NCBI GenBank assembly: GCA_910575265.1 | Contig: CAJTEA010000001.1 | Span: forward strand, 248,001-312,000 | Reading direction: 5' to 3' | Length of the DNA stretch: 64,000 nucleotides | Origin: Oscillospiraceae bacterium | GTDB lineage: Bacteria > Bacillota > Clostridia > Oscillospirales > Oscillospiraceae | Shown: positions 40,159-48,198 of the stretch, piece by piece | Layout of the letters: each line of letters opens with the position of its first letter | Numbering within the stretch: the stretch's first letter is position 1 | Notes under the pieces: generated by a model | The model's input: only the letters and a program-made list of their open reading frames with translations | Database searches by the model: none | Told to the model about the DNA's origin: nothing | Made by a program: the position numbers and the translations under genes

Positions 40159-40368
40159 ATGAAGGTCGTACGTTTCTGCCTGAAAGAATATCTGGACAGC
40201 CATGGCATCAGCCGTTATGAGCTGTCAAAACGGGCCGGAATTGGATACCCTGTCATCGACGGATACTACAAAAATAAGGTCTATCGTCTGGACGGCTATA
40301 ACCTGGGCCGCATCATTGAGGCGCTGGACTGTCAGCTCACTGATATCCTCACCGTGGCGGAAGAATAA
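40159..40368 (+). CDS. small XRE/Cro-type HTH regulator
   Basis: 69 residues from the ATG at 40159, with AAAGGGGAGG about 6 nt upstream. Almost the whole protein is one Cro/C1-like helix-turn-helix: YLDSHGISRYELSKRAGIGY, then the recognition helix region PVIDGYYKNK and LGRIIEALDCQLTDIL. It belongs to the short YozG-like regulators without an effector domain. It is divergent from the 49-residue gene, from a promoter pair with overlapping -35 boxes, which suggests control of itself and that gene. Confidence 0.88.
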   Translation: MKVVRFCLKEYLDSHGISRYELSKRAGIGYPVIDGYYKNKVYRLDGYNLGRIIEALDCQLTDILTVAEE

Positions 40369-40400
40369 AACGGCCCCGTCTCCCGGACAGGAGGCGGGGC
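40367..40400. terminator. terminator between XRE gene and spmB
   Basis: GCCCCGTCTCC (40373-40383) pairs with GGAGGCGGGGC (40390-40400) with one G-U. An A run (40367-40370) supplies T residues for the minus-strand spmAB transcript. Confidence 0.75.
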
Positions 40401-40407
40401 TGTTCCG

Positions 40408-40929
40408 TCACCCGAAGCACACCCGCACCGCCCAGGCGGCGGCCAAAAAGCCAGTGAGGTCGGCGCACAGGGCGGCGGGGACGGCGTAGCGGGTTCTGGT
40501 GATTTTCACCGCGCCGAAGTAGACGGCGATGGTGTAAAACGTCGTCTCGGTGGAGCCCAGCATGACGGCGGCGGTGCGGCCCAGCTGGGAGTCGGGGCCG
40601 TAGGTGGAGATCAGCTCCGCTCCCACCCCCAGGGCGGCGGAGCCGCTGATGGGCCGCACCAGCATCAGGGGCAGCAGCTCCGGGGGCAGGCCCAGCCGGT
40701 CCATAACCGGGGCCAGCGCTCCCGCCAGCAGCTCCAGCGCCCCGGAGGCCCGGAGCATATACACCGCTGTCATCAGCCCAATCAGCGAGGGGACGATTCG
40801 GGTGAGCGTCTCCAGCCCCGACCCCGCCCCCTGGACCAGAGCGGAGTACACGTCCACCCGCCGGAAGGTGGCGTAAATCGCGATTACGCCGATGGTCAGC
40901 GGGACCAGCATGGTGAAAAACAGGTCCAT
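40408..40929 (-). CDS. spmB: spore maturation protein B
   Basis: 173 residues from the ATG at 40929, with GGAGGG 7 nt upstream. Four to five membrane segments and the SpmB blocks TRIVPSLIGLMTAVYMLRASGAL, PISGSAALGVGAELI and GSTETTFYTIAVYFGAV. In Bacillus, SpmA and SpmB are needed for full dehydration of the spore core; they are related to nucleoside-transporter-like membrane proteins. The start codon lies 2 nt after the spmA stop. Confidence 0.93.
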   Translation of the reverse strand: MDLFFTMLVPLTIGVIAIYATFRRVDVYSALVQGAGSGLETLTRIVPSLIGLMTAVYMLRASGALELLAGALAPVMDRLGLPPELLPLMLVRPISGSAALGVGAELISTYGPDSQLGRTAAVMLGSTETTFYTIAVYFGAVKITRTRYAVPAALCADLTGFLAAAWAVRVCFG

Positions 40930-40931
40930 AG

Positions 40932-41510
40932 TCAATCCCTCCAGATTCGGGCGAAAAGCTTGCAGGCCAAAATCCCCACCCCCACAGACAGGGCGGAGGC
41001 CAGCCAGACGGCGGGCAGGATGTCAAAGGGGGCGGCGCACCCCTCCGCCGCCCGTACAGTGGCCACGGTGGTGGGGATGAGCTGGATGGAGGCGGTGTTG
41101 CATACCACCAGCGTGCAAAGAGCGTCTGACGCCACGCCGGGGCTGTGCCGGGCCAGCCGCCGGGCGGCCTCCAGCCCCAGAGGGGTGGCGGCGCTGCCCA
41201 GCCCCAGCAGATTGGCGGACACGTTGGCGGAGATGGCGTCCATGGCGGCCCTGTCCCTGGCCGCCTGGGGATAGAGCCGGCGCAGGATGGGGGCCAGAAG
41301 CCGGGACAGCCTGTCAGCCAGCCCGGACTGGCGCATGACCTCCATTACCCCGGTCCACAGGCACAGCATTCCCGCGATGGACAGGGCCAGCTCCACCGCC
41401 GCGCCCGCGCCCTCTACCGCCGCGGCGGCCACCTCCGGCCCCCGCCCGGTAGCCAGGCCGCACAGAATGGAGAGGGCCACCATCCCCGTCCAGATTACCG
41501 TCATGGTCAT
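40932..41510 (-). CDS. spmA: spore maturation protein A
   Basis: 192 residues from the ATG at 41510, with GGGAGG 9 nt upstream; the frame is open to an ATG at 41534 that has no site. Membrane protein with the SpmA signatures GMLCLWTGVMEVMRQSGLAD, ANVSANLLGLGSAATPLGLEA and LVVCNTASIQLIPTTV. Partner of SpmB in spore maturation. Expected to be expressed in the mother cell under sigma-E. Confidence 0.93.
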   Translation of the reverse strand: MTMTVIWTGMVALSILCGLATGRGPEVAAAAVEGAGAAVELALSIAGMLCLWTGVMEVMRQSGLADRLSRLLAPILRRLYPQAARDRAAMDAISANVSANLLGLGSAATPLGLEAARRLARHSPGVASDALCTLVVCNTASIQLIPTTVATVRAAEGCAAPFDILPAVWLASALSVGVGILACKLFARIWRD

Positions 41511-41559
41511 TGTTTCCCGCCTCCCTTGTCCCATTTATACGGGGCTAACTGGAAAAACA

Positions 41560-41585
41560 TGTATGCGGAAAACCAGAAATTTACA
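41560..41585 (-). promoter_or_regulatory. candidate sigma-E promoter of spmAB
   Basis: Minus strand: TGTAAAT (41585-41579), 13 nt, CATACA (41565-41560). The -10 core agrees with the sigma-E consensus; the -35 box is imperfect. Confidence 0.35.
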
Positions 41586-41658
41586 GAAAAATCCAGGAAC
41601 TCCCCCTTTATTCACAAAAATTCTACATTTTTCACCCCATTTTGCCTGATAAAAACAG

Positions 41659-41687
41659 TTGACATTGCTTTTTTTTGCCGCTAGAAT
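41659..41687 (+). promoter_or_regulatory. promoter of the AbrB-type gene
   Basis: TTGACA (41659-41664), 17 nt containing an eight-T run, TAGAAT (41682-41687). Confidence 0.82.
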
Positions 41688-41761
41688 AAGGATGAGAAGA
41701 AGATGTGCCGGGGCCAGGTCTGGGACCCCGGGTTCGGGACAGATAAAAAGGAGGCAATTGC

Positions 41762-42013
41762 ATGAAATCCACTGGCATTGTCCGAAAGGTGGACGAACTG
41801 GGCCGCATTGTACTGCCCATCGAACTGCGCCGCACGCTTGATATTGAGGAGAAGGATTCCCTGGAAATTTATATGGACGGTCCGGCTATCGTGCTGAAGA
41901 AATTCCAGCCTGCCTGTATCTTCTGCGACGGGGAGAAGGATATCGTTGAGTTTCGCGGAAAGAATGTTTGCCCCAAATGTCTCCAGGAGATGAACGAGGT
42001 ATTTCGGAAGTAG
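41762..42013 (+). CDS. AbrB family transition-state regulator with a C-terminal zinc ribbon
   Basis: 83 residues with AAAGGAGG before the ATG. Residues 1-45 are the swapped-hairpin AbrB DNA-binding domain (STGIVRKVDELGRIVLPIEL, EEKDSLEIYMDG). In place of the usual AbrB dimerisation tail there are four Cys (52, 55, 70 and 73, as CIFC and CPKC), a probable zinc knuckle. AbrB proteins repress stationary-phase and sporulation genes during growth; in this organism it may link to the neighbouring spore genes. It is monocistronic. Confidence 0.92.
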   Translation: MKSTGIVRKVDELGRIVLPIELRRTLDIEEKDSLEIYMDGPAIVLKKFQPACIFCDGEKDIVEFRGKNVCPKCLQEMNEVFRK

Positions 42014-42025
42014 AACGCGTAAAAG

Positions 42026-42058
42026 CCGCCCTCCGGGTTTGCCGGAGGGCGGTTCTTA
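42026..42058 (+). terminator. terminator of the AbrB-type gene
   Basis: CCGCCCTCCGG (42026-42036) pairs with CCGGAGGGCGG (42042-42052), followed by TTCTT. It also faces the end of the convergent gene. Confidence 0.8.
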
Positions 42059-42072
42059 CTGTGCTATGCCGG

Positions 42073-42717
42073 TTAGGACAGGCCCTGGTCGGTCAGGCTC
42101 ATCCCGCCGAGGGACCAGCCGAACAGAGTATCCTGGGGCTGGAGGGTGGCCTGGAAGTGGACCAGGTCCCGTCCGTCCGGAAGGAAAACCAGCGCGCCGG
42201 TGAGCTGAAGCCCGGCGGCGGTATGTTCCATGGAGCGCACCTCAATTTGGGACAGGCCGTCCTCACCGGGGGTGACGCCGTAGCGGTGGGATACGTTGTC
42301 ATAGCTGAGCCGGTCCAGAATCCCAGAGGGCAGGCCGCCCAGTCCGTCGGGGTTCAGGCCCAGAGCTGCGGCGTAGTCCCAGGCGGTCTCTTCCGGGAGC
42401 AGGAGAGCGTCGCCGTCCCGCTCGGCCCGACTGTCCAGCTGCCCGTAGAGGGAGAGGAGATTGTACAGGCTCTCCCACGCCTGGGCGCTGTCATCCGGGT
42501 CAAAGCGGGCGGCGTCCTGGTTGATCATAGTCAGCGCCACCGCGTGGAGGGCGGGGGACATGGCCTCCGCCGCGTCGGTCCGGGCGGGGACCCGGCCGGG
42601 CAGAAACTCCTCTACCGGGACGGGAGCGGCGGCCTCCTCGGGAAGGGCCAGCGCCGTGCCCGCGAAGGGCAGGATGAGCAGAGAGGCGATTACAGCGGTC
42701 AACAGGATTTTTTTCAT
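42073..42717 (-). CDS. secreted protein of unknown function
   Basis: 214 residues from the ATG at 42717, with AAGGAGG about 6 nt upstream. The first 25 residues are a clear signal peptide (MKKILLTAVIASLLILPFAG...ALA). The mature part is acidic, with an early helical region (EAMSPALHAVALTMINQDAA, YNLLSLYGQL) and a later beta-rich region (HTAAGLQLTGALVFLPDG). No known domain is recognised. The extended -10 promoter suggests housekeeping expression. Confidence 0.78.
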   Translation of the reverse strand: MKKILLTAVIASLLILPFAGTALALPEEAAAPVPVEEFLPGRVPARTDAAEAMSPALHAVALTMINQDAARFDPDDSAQAWESLYNLLSLYGQLDSRAERDGDALLLPEETAWDYAAALGLNPDGLGGLPSGILDRLSYDNVSHRYGVTPGEDGLSQIEVRSMEHTAAGLQLTGALVFLPDGRDLVHFQATLQPQDTLFGWSLGGMSLTDQGLS

Positions 42718-42747
42718 GAGGGGACCTCCTTTCCCTTTTGTGCCCTT

Positions 42748-42756
42748 ATTATAGCA
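42748..42756 (-). promoter_or_regulatory. extended -10 promoter of the secreted protein gene
   Basis: TGC directly followed by TATAAT on the minus strand (42756-42748); no good -35 box, which extended -10 promoters do not need. Confidence 0.6.
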
Positions 42757-42896
42757 CGGCCGTTCTGTTACCTTCCTGTCTAAGCCGTTACGAGACAGTA
42801 AAAAAACGGTTACAATTTGGTTGCGGGAATTGACAGGGCTGTCCACATTTTCAGCTTACGCGGTGGAGGCCGGGACTATGACAGGCTTTTATTTGA

Positions 42897-42925
42897 TTGA
42901 CCCAGGCCCGAATTTGAGATACAAT
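42897..42925 (+). promoter_or_regulatory. promoter of pcrA
   Basis: TTGACC (42897-42902), 17 nt, TACAAT (42920-42925). It lies inside the upstream open frame and so helps fix the true pcrA start at 42962. Confidence 0.78.
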
Positions 42926-42961
42926 GAAACAACAAAACTTGACGCGAAGGATGTTTTACCT

Positions 42962-45436
42962 ATGCTGGATCATCAACAAGAACTGCGGTTCCGCAAGGCC
43001 CGCCGGGGGGCCATTGCCCGGGATTTTTCCCGGCTGAACCCGGAGCAGCAAAAGGCGGCGCTGGCCACCGAGGGGCCGCTGCTGCTGCTGGCGGGGGCGG
43101 GGAGTGGCAAGACCACGGTGCTGATTCACCGCGTCGCCAACCTGATGAAATACGGCCGGGGCTCAGACAGCGAGGAGGTGCCGGAGTCCGTCACCCCGGA
43201 CGACCTTTCCTTTCTGGAGGAGTACGCCCGGACCGGCCAGGGGGACAAGTTCCGCCAGGAGCGGCTGTGCCGCCTGGACCCCGCCGCTCCCTGGACCATT
43301 CTGGCCATCACCTTCACCAACAAGGCCGCCGGGGAGCTGAAGGACCGTCTGGCCGCTCTGCTTGGCCCCGCCGCCAACGACATCTGGGCCTCCACCTTCC
43401 ACTCCGCCTGCGTGCGCGTCCTGCGCCGGGATATTGACAAGCTGGGCTTTTCCTCCTCCTTCACCATCTACGACACCGACGACTCCCTGCGGGTGGTGAA
43501 GGACATCCTAAAGGCGCTGAACCTGGATGACAAGCAGTTCGCGCCCCGGTCAGTTTTGGGGTACATATCCCGGGCGAAGGACGCCATGAAGCTGGCCCCG
43601 GAATATCTGGAGGAGTGCGAGAAGTCGGGGGACTACCGGCTGATGAAAATCGCCAAGGTCTATTTGGAGTACCAGCGCCGGCTGTGGGAGGCCAACGCCC
43701 TGGATTTTGACGACATTATCCTCCACACGGTCCGGCTGCTCAAGGGGTTTGACGATGTTCGGGAATACTACCAGCGGAAATTCCGATACGTATTGATCGA
43801 CGAGTATCAGGACACCAACAACCTTCAATATCTGCTGGCCTCCACCCTGGCGGGGGGCTATGAGAACTTCTGCGTGGTGGGCGATGACGACCAGTCCATT
43901 TACCGCTTCCGGGGGGCCACTATCGAAAATATCCTGTCCTTTGAGAAGCGGTACCAGGGCGCCCGGGTCATCCGCCTGGAGGAGAACTACCGCTCCACCG
44001 GCCACATTCTGGACGCGGCCAACGCCGTCATCCGCAACAACCAGGGCCGAAAGGGCAAGGAGCTGTGGACCAAGGCCGGACCGGGGGAGCCGCTCCAGTT
44101 GTACACCGCCATGAACGAGAACGATGAGGCCCGGTATGTGGCCGACAAGATTCTGGCCAACTTCGGCCAGGGCCGGCGCTGGAAGGACCACGCCGTCCTC
44201 TACCGGATGAACGCCCAGTCCAACCAGATGGAGCAGGCCTTCAAGCGCGGCGGCGTCCCCTACCGCATCATCGGAGGCACCCGGTTCTTTGACCGGGCGG
44301 AGGTAAAGGATATGATCGCCTACCTGGCTGTCCTGAACAACCCGGAGGACAACCTGCGCCTGACCCGGATCATCAATAACCCGCCTAGGGGGATCGGGTC
44401 CAGAACGGTGGACACCGCCCTGGACATCGCCCGCCGGGAGGAGAGCTCCTTTTACGCCGTCATTGACAACGCCGCCCTCTACCCCGAGCTGAAGAAGGCC
44501 GCGCCCAGGCTGGCCGCCTTCACCCAGCTGATTCAGGGGCTGCACATGCTTTTGGTGGAGAATCAGCTGTCCCTGACGGATTTTTATGAGGAACTGCTGG
44601 TCCGCACCGGCTACGCCGTGATGCTGGAGACCAAAAACACGGTGGAGGACCGCGCCCGCCTGGAGAACGTGCGGGAGCTGCTCACCTCCATCAACAGCTA
44701 TCTGGAGAACCGGGCGGACCAGGGGGAGAGCCTGTCCGACGCCCTCCACGGCTTTCTGGACGAGATCGCCCTGTACACCGACATCGACAGCCACGATCCC
44801 AATCAGGACTGCGTGGTGATGATGACCATGCACGCCGCCAAGGGGCTGGAGTTCCCGGTGGTCTTCGTGGTGGGGGTGGAGGAGGGCATCTTCCCTGGCG
44901 TCCGCGCCATCGGCGAGGCCGAGGAGATGGAGGAGGAGCGCCGGCTGTGCTATGTGGCCATGACCCGGGCCAAGGAGGAGCTTTGCCTCACCTGCGCCAA
45001 CCAGCGGATGCTCTTCGGCCGCACCAGCGCAAACCGGCCCTCCCGGTTTGTGGAGGAGATTCCCTCCGAGCATCTGGAGCGCTCGGGAAAGACCTTCCTG
45101 TCCGACCCCACCAAGGACTGGGGAGGCATGCCCAGCCGTTCCTCGGGCTATGGAGGTTACGGAGGGGGCCGTGTTCCCTATGGTCAGCGCCCCGCTTTCG
45201 GAGCGGGCCGGACCGCCGCCCCTTCCTCCTGGAACGGGAGCCGTCCCGCCGCCCAGGACGCCCCCGCCATGCGGCTTTCCAAAGGGGATATGGTGGACCA
45301 CAAGGCTTTCGGCAGAGGGATGGTCCTTTCCGTCCAGCCCATGGGGGGCGACGCCCTGGTGGAGATCGCCTTCGACAACGTGGGCACCAAACGGCTGATG
45401 CTCAAATCCGCCGCGGCGCATATGACCAAGGCGTAA
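42962..45436 (+). CDS. pcrA: ATP-dependent DNA helicase PcrA/UvrD
   Basis: 824 residues from the ATG at 42962 (AAGGA 10 nt upstream; promoter just before). Superfamily 1A helicase motifs in order: Q motif LNPEQQKAALA, Walker A AGAGSGKTT (about 44-52), AITFTNKAAGELKDR, Walker B LIDEYQDTN, GDDDQSIYRFRGA, EENYRSTGHIL, MTMHAAKGLEFPVVF and YVAMTRAKEEL. A Gly/Pro-rich linker leads to a C-terminal Tudor-like domain (KGDMVDHKAFGRGMVLSV), which in PcrA contacts RNA polymerase. There is an insertion of about 50 residues between Walker A and motif Ia (EEVPESVTPDDLSFLEEYAR). Acts in repair and replication restart. Confidence 0.95.
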   Translation: MLDHQQELRFRKARRGAIARDFSRLNPEQQKAALATEGPLLLLAGAGSGKTTVLIHRVANLMKYGRGSDSEEVPESVTPDDLSFLEEYARTGQGDKFRQERLCRLDPAAPWTILAITFTNKAAGELKDRLAALLGPAANDIWASTFHSACVRVLRRDIDKLGFSSSFTIYDTDDSLRVVKDILKALNLDDKQFAPRSVLGYISRAKDAMKLAPEYLEECEKSGDYRLMKIAKVYLEYQRRLWEANALDFDDIILHTVRLLKGFDDVREYYQRKFRYVLIDEYQDTNNLQYLLASTLAGGYENFCVVGDDDQSIYRFRGATIENILSFEKRYQGARVIRLEENYRSTGHILDAANAVIRNNQGRKGKELWTKAGPGEPLQLYTAMNENDEARYVADKILANFGQGRRWKDHAVLYRMNAQSNQMEQAFKRGGVPYRIIGGTRFFDRAEVKDMIAYLAVLNNPEDNLRLTRIINNPPRGIGSRTVDTALDIARREESSFYAVIDNAALYPELKKAAPRLAAFTQLIQGLHMLLVENQLSLTDFYEELLVRTGYAVMLETKNTVEDRARLENVRELLTSINSYLENRADQGESLSDALHGFLDEIALYTDIDSHDPNQDCVVMMTMHAAKGLEFPVVFVVGVEEGIFPGVRAIGEAEEMEEERRLCYVAMTRAKEELCLTCANQRMLFGRTSANRPSRFVEEIPSEHLERSGKTFLSDPTKDWGGMPSRSSGYGGYGGGRVPYGQRPAFGAGRTAAPSSWNGSRPAAQDAPAMRLSKGDMVDHKAFGRGMVLSVQPMGGDALVEIAFDNVGTKRLMLKSAAAHMTKA

Positions 45437-45611
45437 AATTGCCTCTAAAGTAAATCGTTTCCAAATGAGACACCCACTTTTGCTGCCGGTATCCTTGGGG
45501 GCGGCGTGGCCATTTGGAAAAATTAAAAAAACCGGGAACCTTTTCCTGTGCTTTGCGTCTATATTATAAAAGGCAAGTCCTTTTTCCAGGGCGCGGCCGT
45601 TTGGAAGCCGT

Positions 45612-45632
45612 TTCTTAACCACTCCTTAAGAA
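45612..45632. promoter_or_regulatory. inverted repeat upstream of the efflux operon promoter
   Basis: TTCTTAA (45612-45618), 7 nt, TTAAGAA (45626-45632), ending 18 nt before the -35 box. Position and spacing suit an activating response regulator or similar dimer. Confidence 0.55.
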
Positions 45633-45650
45633 TTTGTAATCACTTTGTAG

Positions 45651-45679
45651 TTGTCTGCCGCATGGCCGAAGCATATAAT
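45651..45679 (+). promoter_or_regulatory. promoter of the MacAB-like/SLH operon
   Basis: TTGTCT (45651-45656), 17 nt, TATAAT (45674-45679), followed by a leader of about 70 nt. Confidence 0.75.
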
Positions 45680-45757
45680 AAAGCCAATGGACAACCGTAG
45701 GTCTGCCTGGAGGCGCGAGGACCCGGGCAGGACTGTTTTGAATAGGAGGAGACCAAT

Positions 45758-47488
45758 ATGCCAGAAGTGAAAGACAACCAGACCGCCCTGCGGGCGGATA
45801 CGCCCGCGGCGGAGCCCGCCGTTCCCGCCGCGCCCAAGCCCCCGGTCAAACGGCCGGTGGGAAAGGGGAGGCGGAAGATCATCAAGCGGCTCATCGCTTT
45901 GGGCGTGGCGGCGGTGATTTTCGGCGGGGGAGGCTTTGCCCTGTACCGCTTCCTCACCGCCACCGACGACACGGTGGGAGAGATTTTCCCCGCCACCGCC
46001 CAGATCGGCACCATCCAGAGCAAGGTGTCCGGACAGGGCAGCGCCCGGGCCAAGGAGCAGGCCGCCATCACCCTGACCCAGAGCGGCACGGTGCAGGAGG
46101 TCTTTGTCACTGGCGGCCAGACCGTCATGGCCGGGGACCCGCTGTACACCATCCACAGCCAGGCCGCTGAGGACGCCGTCACCGACGCACAGAAGAAGGT
46201 GGACGACCTGAACAAGGACATGGCCGACCTTTTAGAGCAGGCCAACAACCTTACCGTTACCGCCCCCTTCGCCGGGAAGCTTCAGGATGTGGTGGAGTTC
46301 CAGCCTGACCAGAACGTGTCCTCCGGGACCAAGGTGGCCACCCTGGTCAACGACCGGCAGCTGAAGCTGTCCCTCTATTTCAGCTACGCCTACGAGAGCG
46401 ACATCTACGTGGGCCAGCGGGTGGACGTCTCCGTCCCGGCGGTGATGAAGTCCTACGCTGGACGGGTGGAGAAGATCAATAAGGTCAGCTTCATCTCCCC
46501 CGAGGGGGCGGTCCACTTTGAGGTGGTGATTGTTTTTGACAACCCCGGCACCCTCACCGAGAAGATGGACGCCTCCGCCGTTCTTACCGACGGGGAGGGC
46601 GGGGAGATCTACCCCTACCAGAACGGCCAGACCCAGTTTTATGAGACCCGGACCATTGAGGCCAAGGCCTCCGGGCCGGTGGTGGGCCAGGGAAATCTGC
46701 TCAACTACGCCAATGTGTCCGCCGGCGAGGCCCTTTTGTACTTAGGCTCCTCCACCATCGACTCGGACATCCGGGCCAAGCAGGAGGAGATCAACAAGGC
46801 CACAGAGGACCTGGCCAAGGCCATGGAGGCCTTGAGCGACTTCAACGCGGTGGCCCCGATTGACGGCACCGTCACCTCCTGTAACCTCACCGAGGGCCAG
46901 GAGGTGAAGAGCGGCGACACGGTGGTCATGATCTCCAACAACGTGACCATGCTGGTCACCATCACCGTGGACGACCGGAACATCGCTTTCATCAAGCCGG
47001 GCAGCTTTGTGGACCTGTCGGACTGGAACGGAAACGTGTACCAGGGGGAGGTCACCTCCATCGACATGGCGGGGGCGGAGAGCGGCCAGGGCATGACCAA
47101 CTACCCCGTCACCCTGACGGTGGACAACTGGGACGGCTCCCTGATGGACGGCGCGTATCTGCAATACTCCTTTGTCACCAGCGAGTCGGAGGCCTGCGTC
47201 ATGGTGCCCACCGCCTGCGTGCAGTATTTCAGCATGAAGGAGACGGGCGAGCGGGTATCGGTGGTCTTTGTCCAGATGGACCAGGCCCCCGAGGAGCTGC
47301 CCGACCTGGAGTATCCTACCTTTGAGCCGGGCCAGAAGCGCACCTTCCCCACCCAGGAGGAGGGCTACTACCCCGTGGTGGTGGAGACCGGCATCGCCGA
47401 CACCCAGAACGTGGAGATCAAGTCCGGCGTGAATGATGGAGACACGGTGTTCCTCAACTACACTCTCACTGATTACAGCTACGGCTAA
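45758..47488 (+). CDS. HlyD/MacA-like efflux adaptor subunit
   Basis: 576 residues with AGGAGGAG before the ATG. A cytoplasmic, Ala/Pro/Lys-rich tail (1-45) precedes one membrane helix (about 45-66). Outside come a biotinyl-lipoyl-like half (SGTVQEVFVTGGQTVMAGDPL), a short coiled coil (AAEDAVTDAQKKVDDLNKDMADLLEQ), the second lipoyl half (VTAPFAGKLQDVV) and beta-barrel domains. A second lipoyl-like block (FNAVAPIDGTVTSCNLTEGQEV) makes the protein longer than usual MacA-type adaptors (about 380-400). It works with the ATPase and FtsX-type permease encoded next. Confidence 0.9.
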   Translation: MPEVKDNQTALRADTPAAEPAVPAAPKPPVKRPVGKGRRKIIKRLIALGVAAVIFGGGGFALYRFLTATDDTVGEIFPATAQIGTIQSKVSGQGSARAKEQAAITLTQSGTVQEVFVTGGQTVMAGDPLYTIHSQAAEDAVTDAQKKVDDLNKDMADLLEQANNLTVTAPFAGKLQDVVEFQPDQNVSSGTKVATLVNDRQLKLSLYFSYAYESDIYVGQRVDVSVPAVMKSYAGRVEKINKVSFISPEGAVHFEVVIVFDNPGTLTEKMDASAVLTDGEGGEIYPYQNGQTQFYETRTIEAKASGPVVGQGNLLNYANVSAGEALLYLGSSTIDSDIRAKQEEINKATEDLAKAMEALSDFNAVAPIDGTVTSCNLTEGQEVKSGDTVVMISNNVTMLVTITVDDRNIAFIKPGSFVDLSDWNGNVYQGEVTSIDMAGAESGQGMTNYPVTLTVDNWDGSLMDGAYLQYSFVTSESEACVMVPTACVQYFSMKETGERVSVVFVQMDQAPEELPDLEYPTFEPGQKRTFPTQEEGYYPVVVETGIADTQNVEIKSGVNDGDTVFLNYTLTDYSYG

Positions 47489-47502
47489 TAGAGGTGCCTG
47501 AT

Positions 47503-48198
47503 ATGCTGATCGACATTCGAGACCTCTATAAGATTTACAACGAGGGCAAGGAGAGCGAGGTCCGGGCCCTGGACGGCGTCACCCTTCAGATTAACAAGGG
47601 GGAGTTTGTGGCCATTGTGGGCCAGTCTGGCTCGGGCAAGTCCACCATGATGAACGTGCTGGGCTGTCTGGACATCCCCACTTATGGGGAGTACTATCTG
47701 GACGGCAACGACATCGGCTCCCTCACCGACAAGCAGCTGGCCCGCATCCGCAACCGGGAGATTGGTTTCATCTTTCAGGGCTACAACCTGATTCAGGAGC
47801 TGGACGCCCTGGAGAATGTGACCCTGCCCCTGATTTACCGGGGAGTGTCCGTATTCGACCGGGAGGACATGGCCATGGAGGCCCTGGCCAAGGTGGGCAT
47901 GGACGACCGGGCCCACCACCGGCCCTCGGAGATGTCCGGCGGCCAGCAGCAGCGGGTGGCCATCGCCCGGGCCATCGCCACCTCGCCCCCCATCATCATG
48001 GCCGACGAGCCCACCGGCGCCCTGGACTCCAAAACAGGCCGGCACGTGCTGGAGATCCTGCGGGGGCTGTACCGGAGCGGGACCACCATCCTTTTGATTA
48101 CCCATGACGACGGCATCGCCGCCACCGCCAAGCGGGTGGTGCGGCTGTCCGACGGAAAGATCATCTCAGACAAACCCCAGGAGGTGGATTGGGAATGA
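47503..48198 (+). CDS. MacB/LolD-type ABC transporter ATPase
   Basis: 231 residues from the ATG at 47503, with GAGGTG about 6 nt before it; the GTG at 47494 overlaps that site. Walker A is VGQSGSGKST, the Q loop lies in IGFIFQGYNLIQELDALENV, the signature is MSGGQQQR and Walker B is IIMADEPTGALD, ending with the His switch LLITHDD. The MacB/LolD subfamily drives mechanotransmission, not transport through the membrane. It overlaps the permease gene by ATGA. Confidence 0.95.
   Translation: MLIDIRDLYKIYNEGKESEVRALDGVTLQINKGEFVAIVGQSGSGKSTMMNVLGCLDIPTYGEYYLDGNDIGSLTDKQLARIRNREIGFIFQGYNLIQELDALENVTLPLIYRGVSVFDREDMAMEALAKVGMDDRAHHRPSEMSGGQQQRVAIARAIATSPPIIMADEPTGALDSKTGRHVLEILRGLYRSGTTILLITHDDGIAATAKRVVRLSDGKIISDKPQEVDWE

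Larger units (their letters stand above)
45437..45757. other. 321-bp intergenic region between pcrA and the efflux operon
   Basis: No gene is seen. It holds an inverted pair TTTCCAAATG (45458-45467) and CATTTGGAAA (45511-45520), a regulatory inverted repeat at 45612-45632 and the promoter at 45651-45679. Confidence 0.7.

Noticed and set aside
43550-45622. 690-codon minus-strand frame opposite pcrA
   Set aside because: PcrA has every helicase motif on the plus strand; the antisense frame has none of its own.
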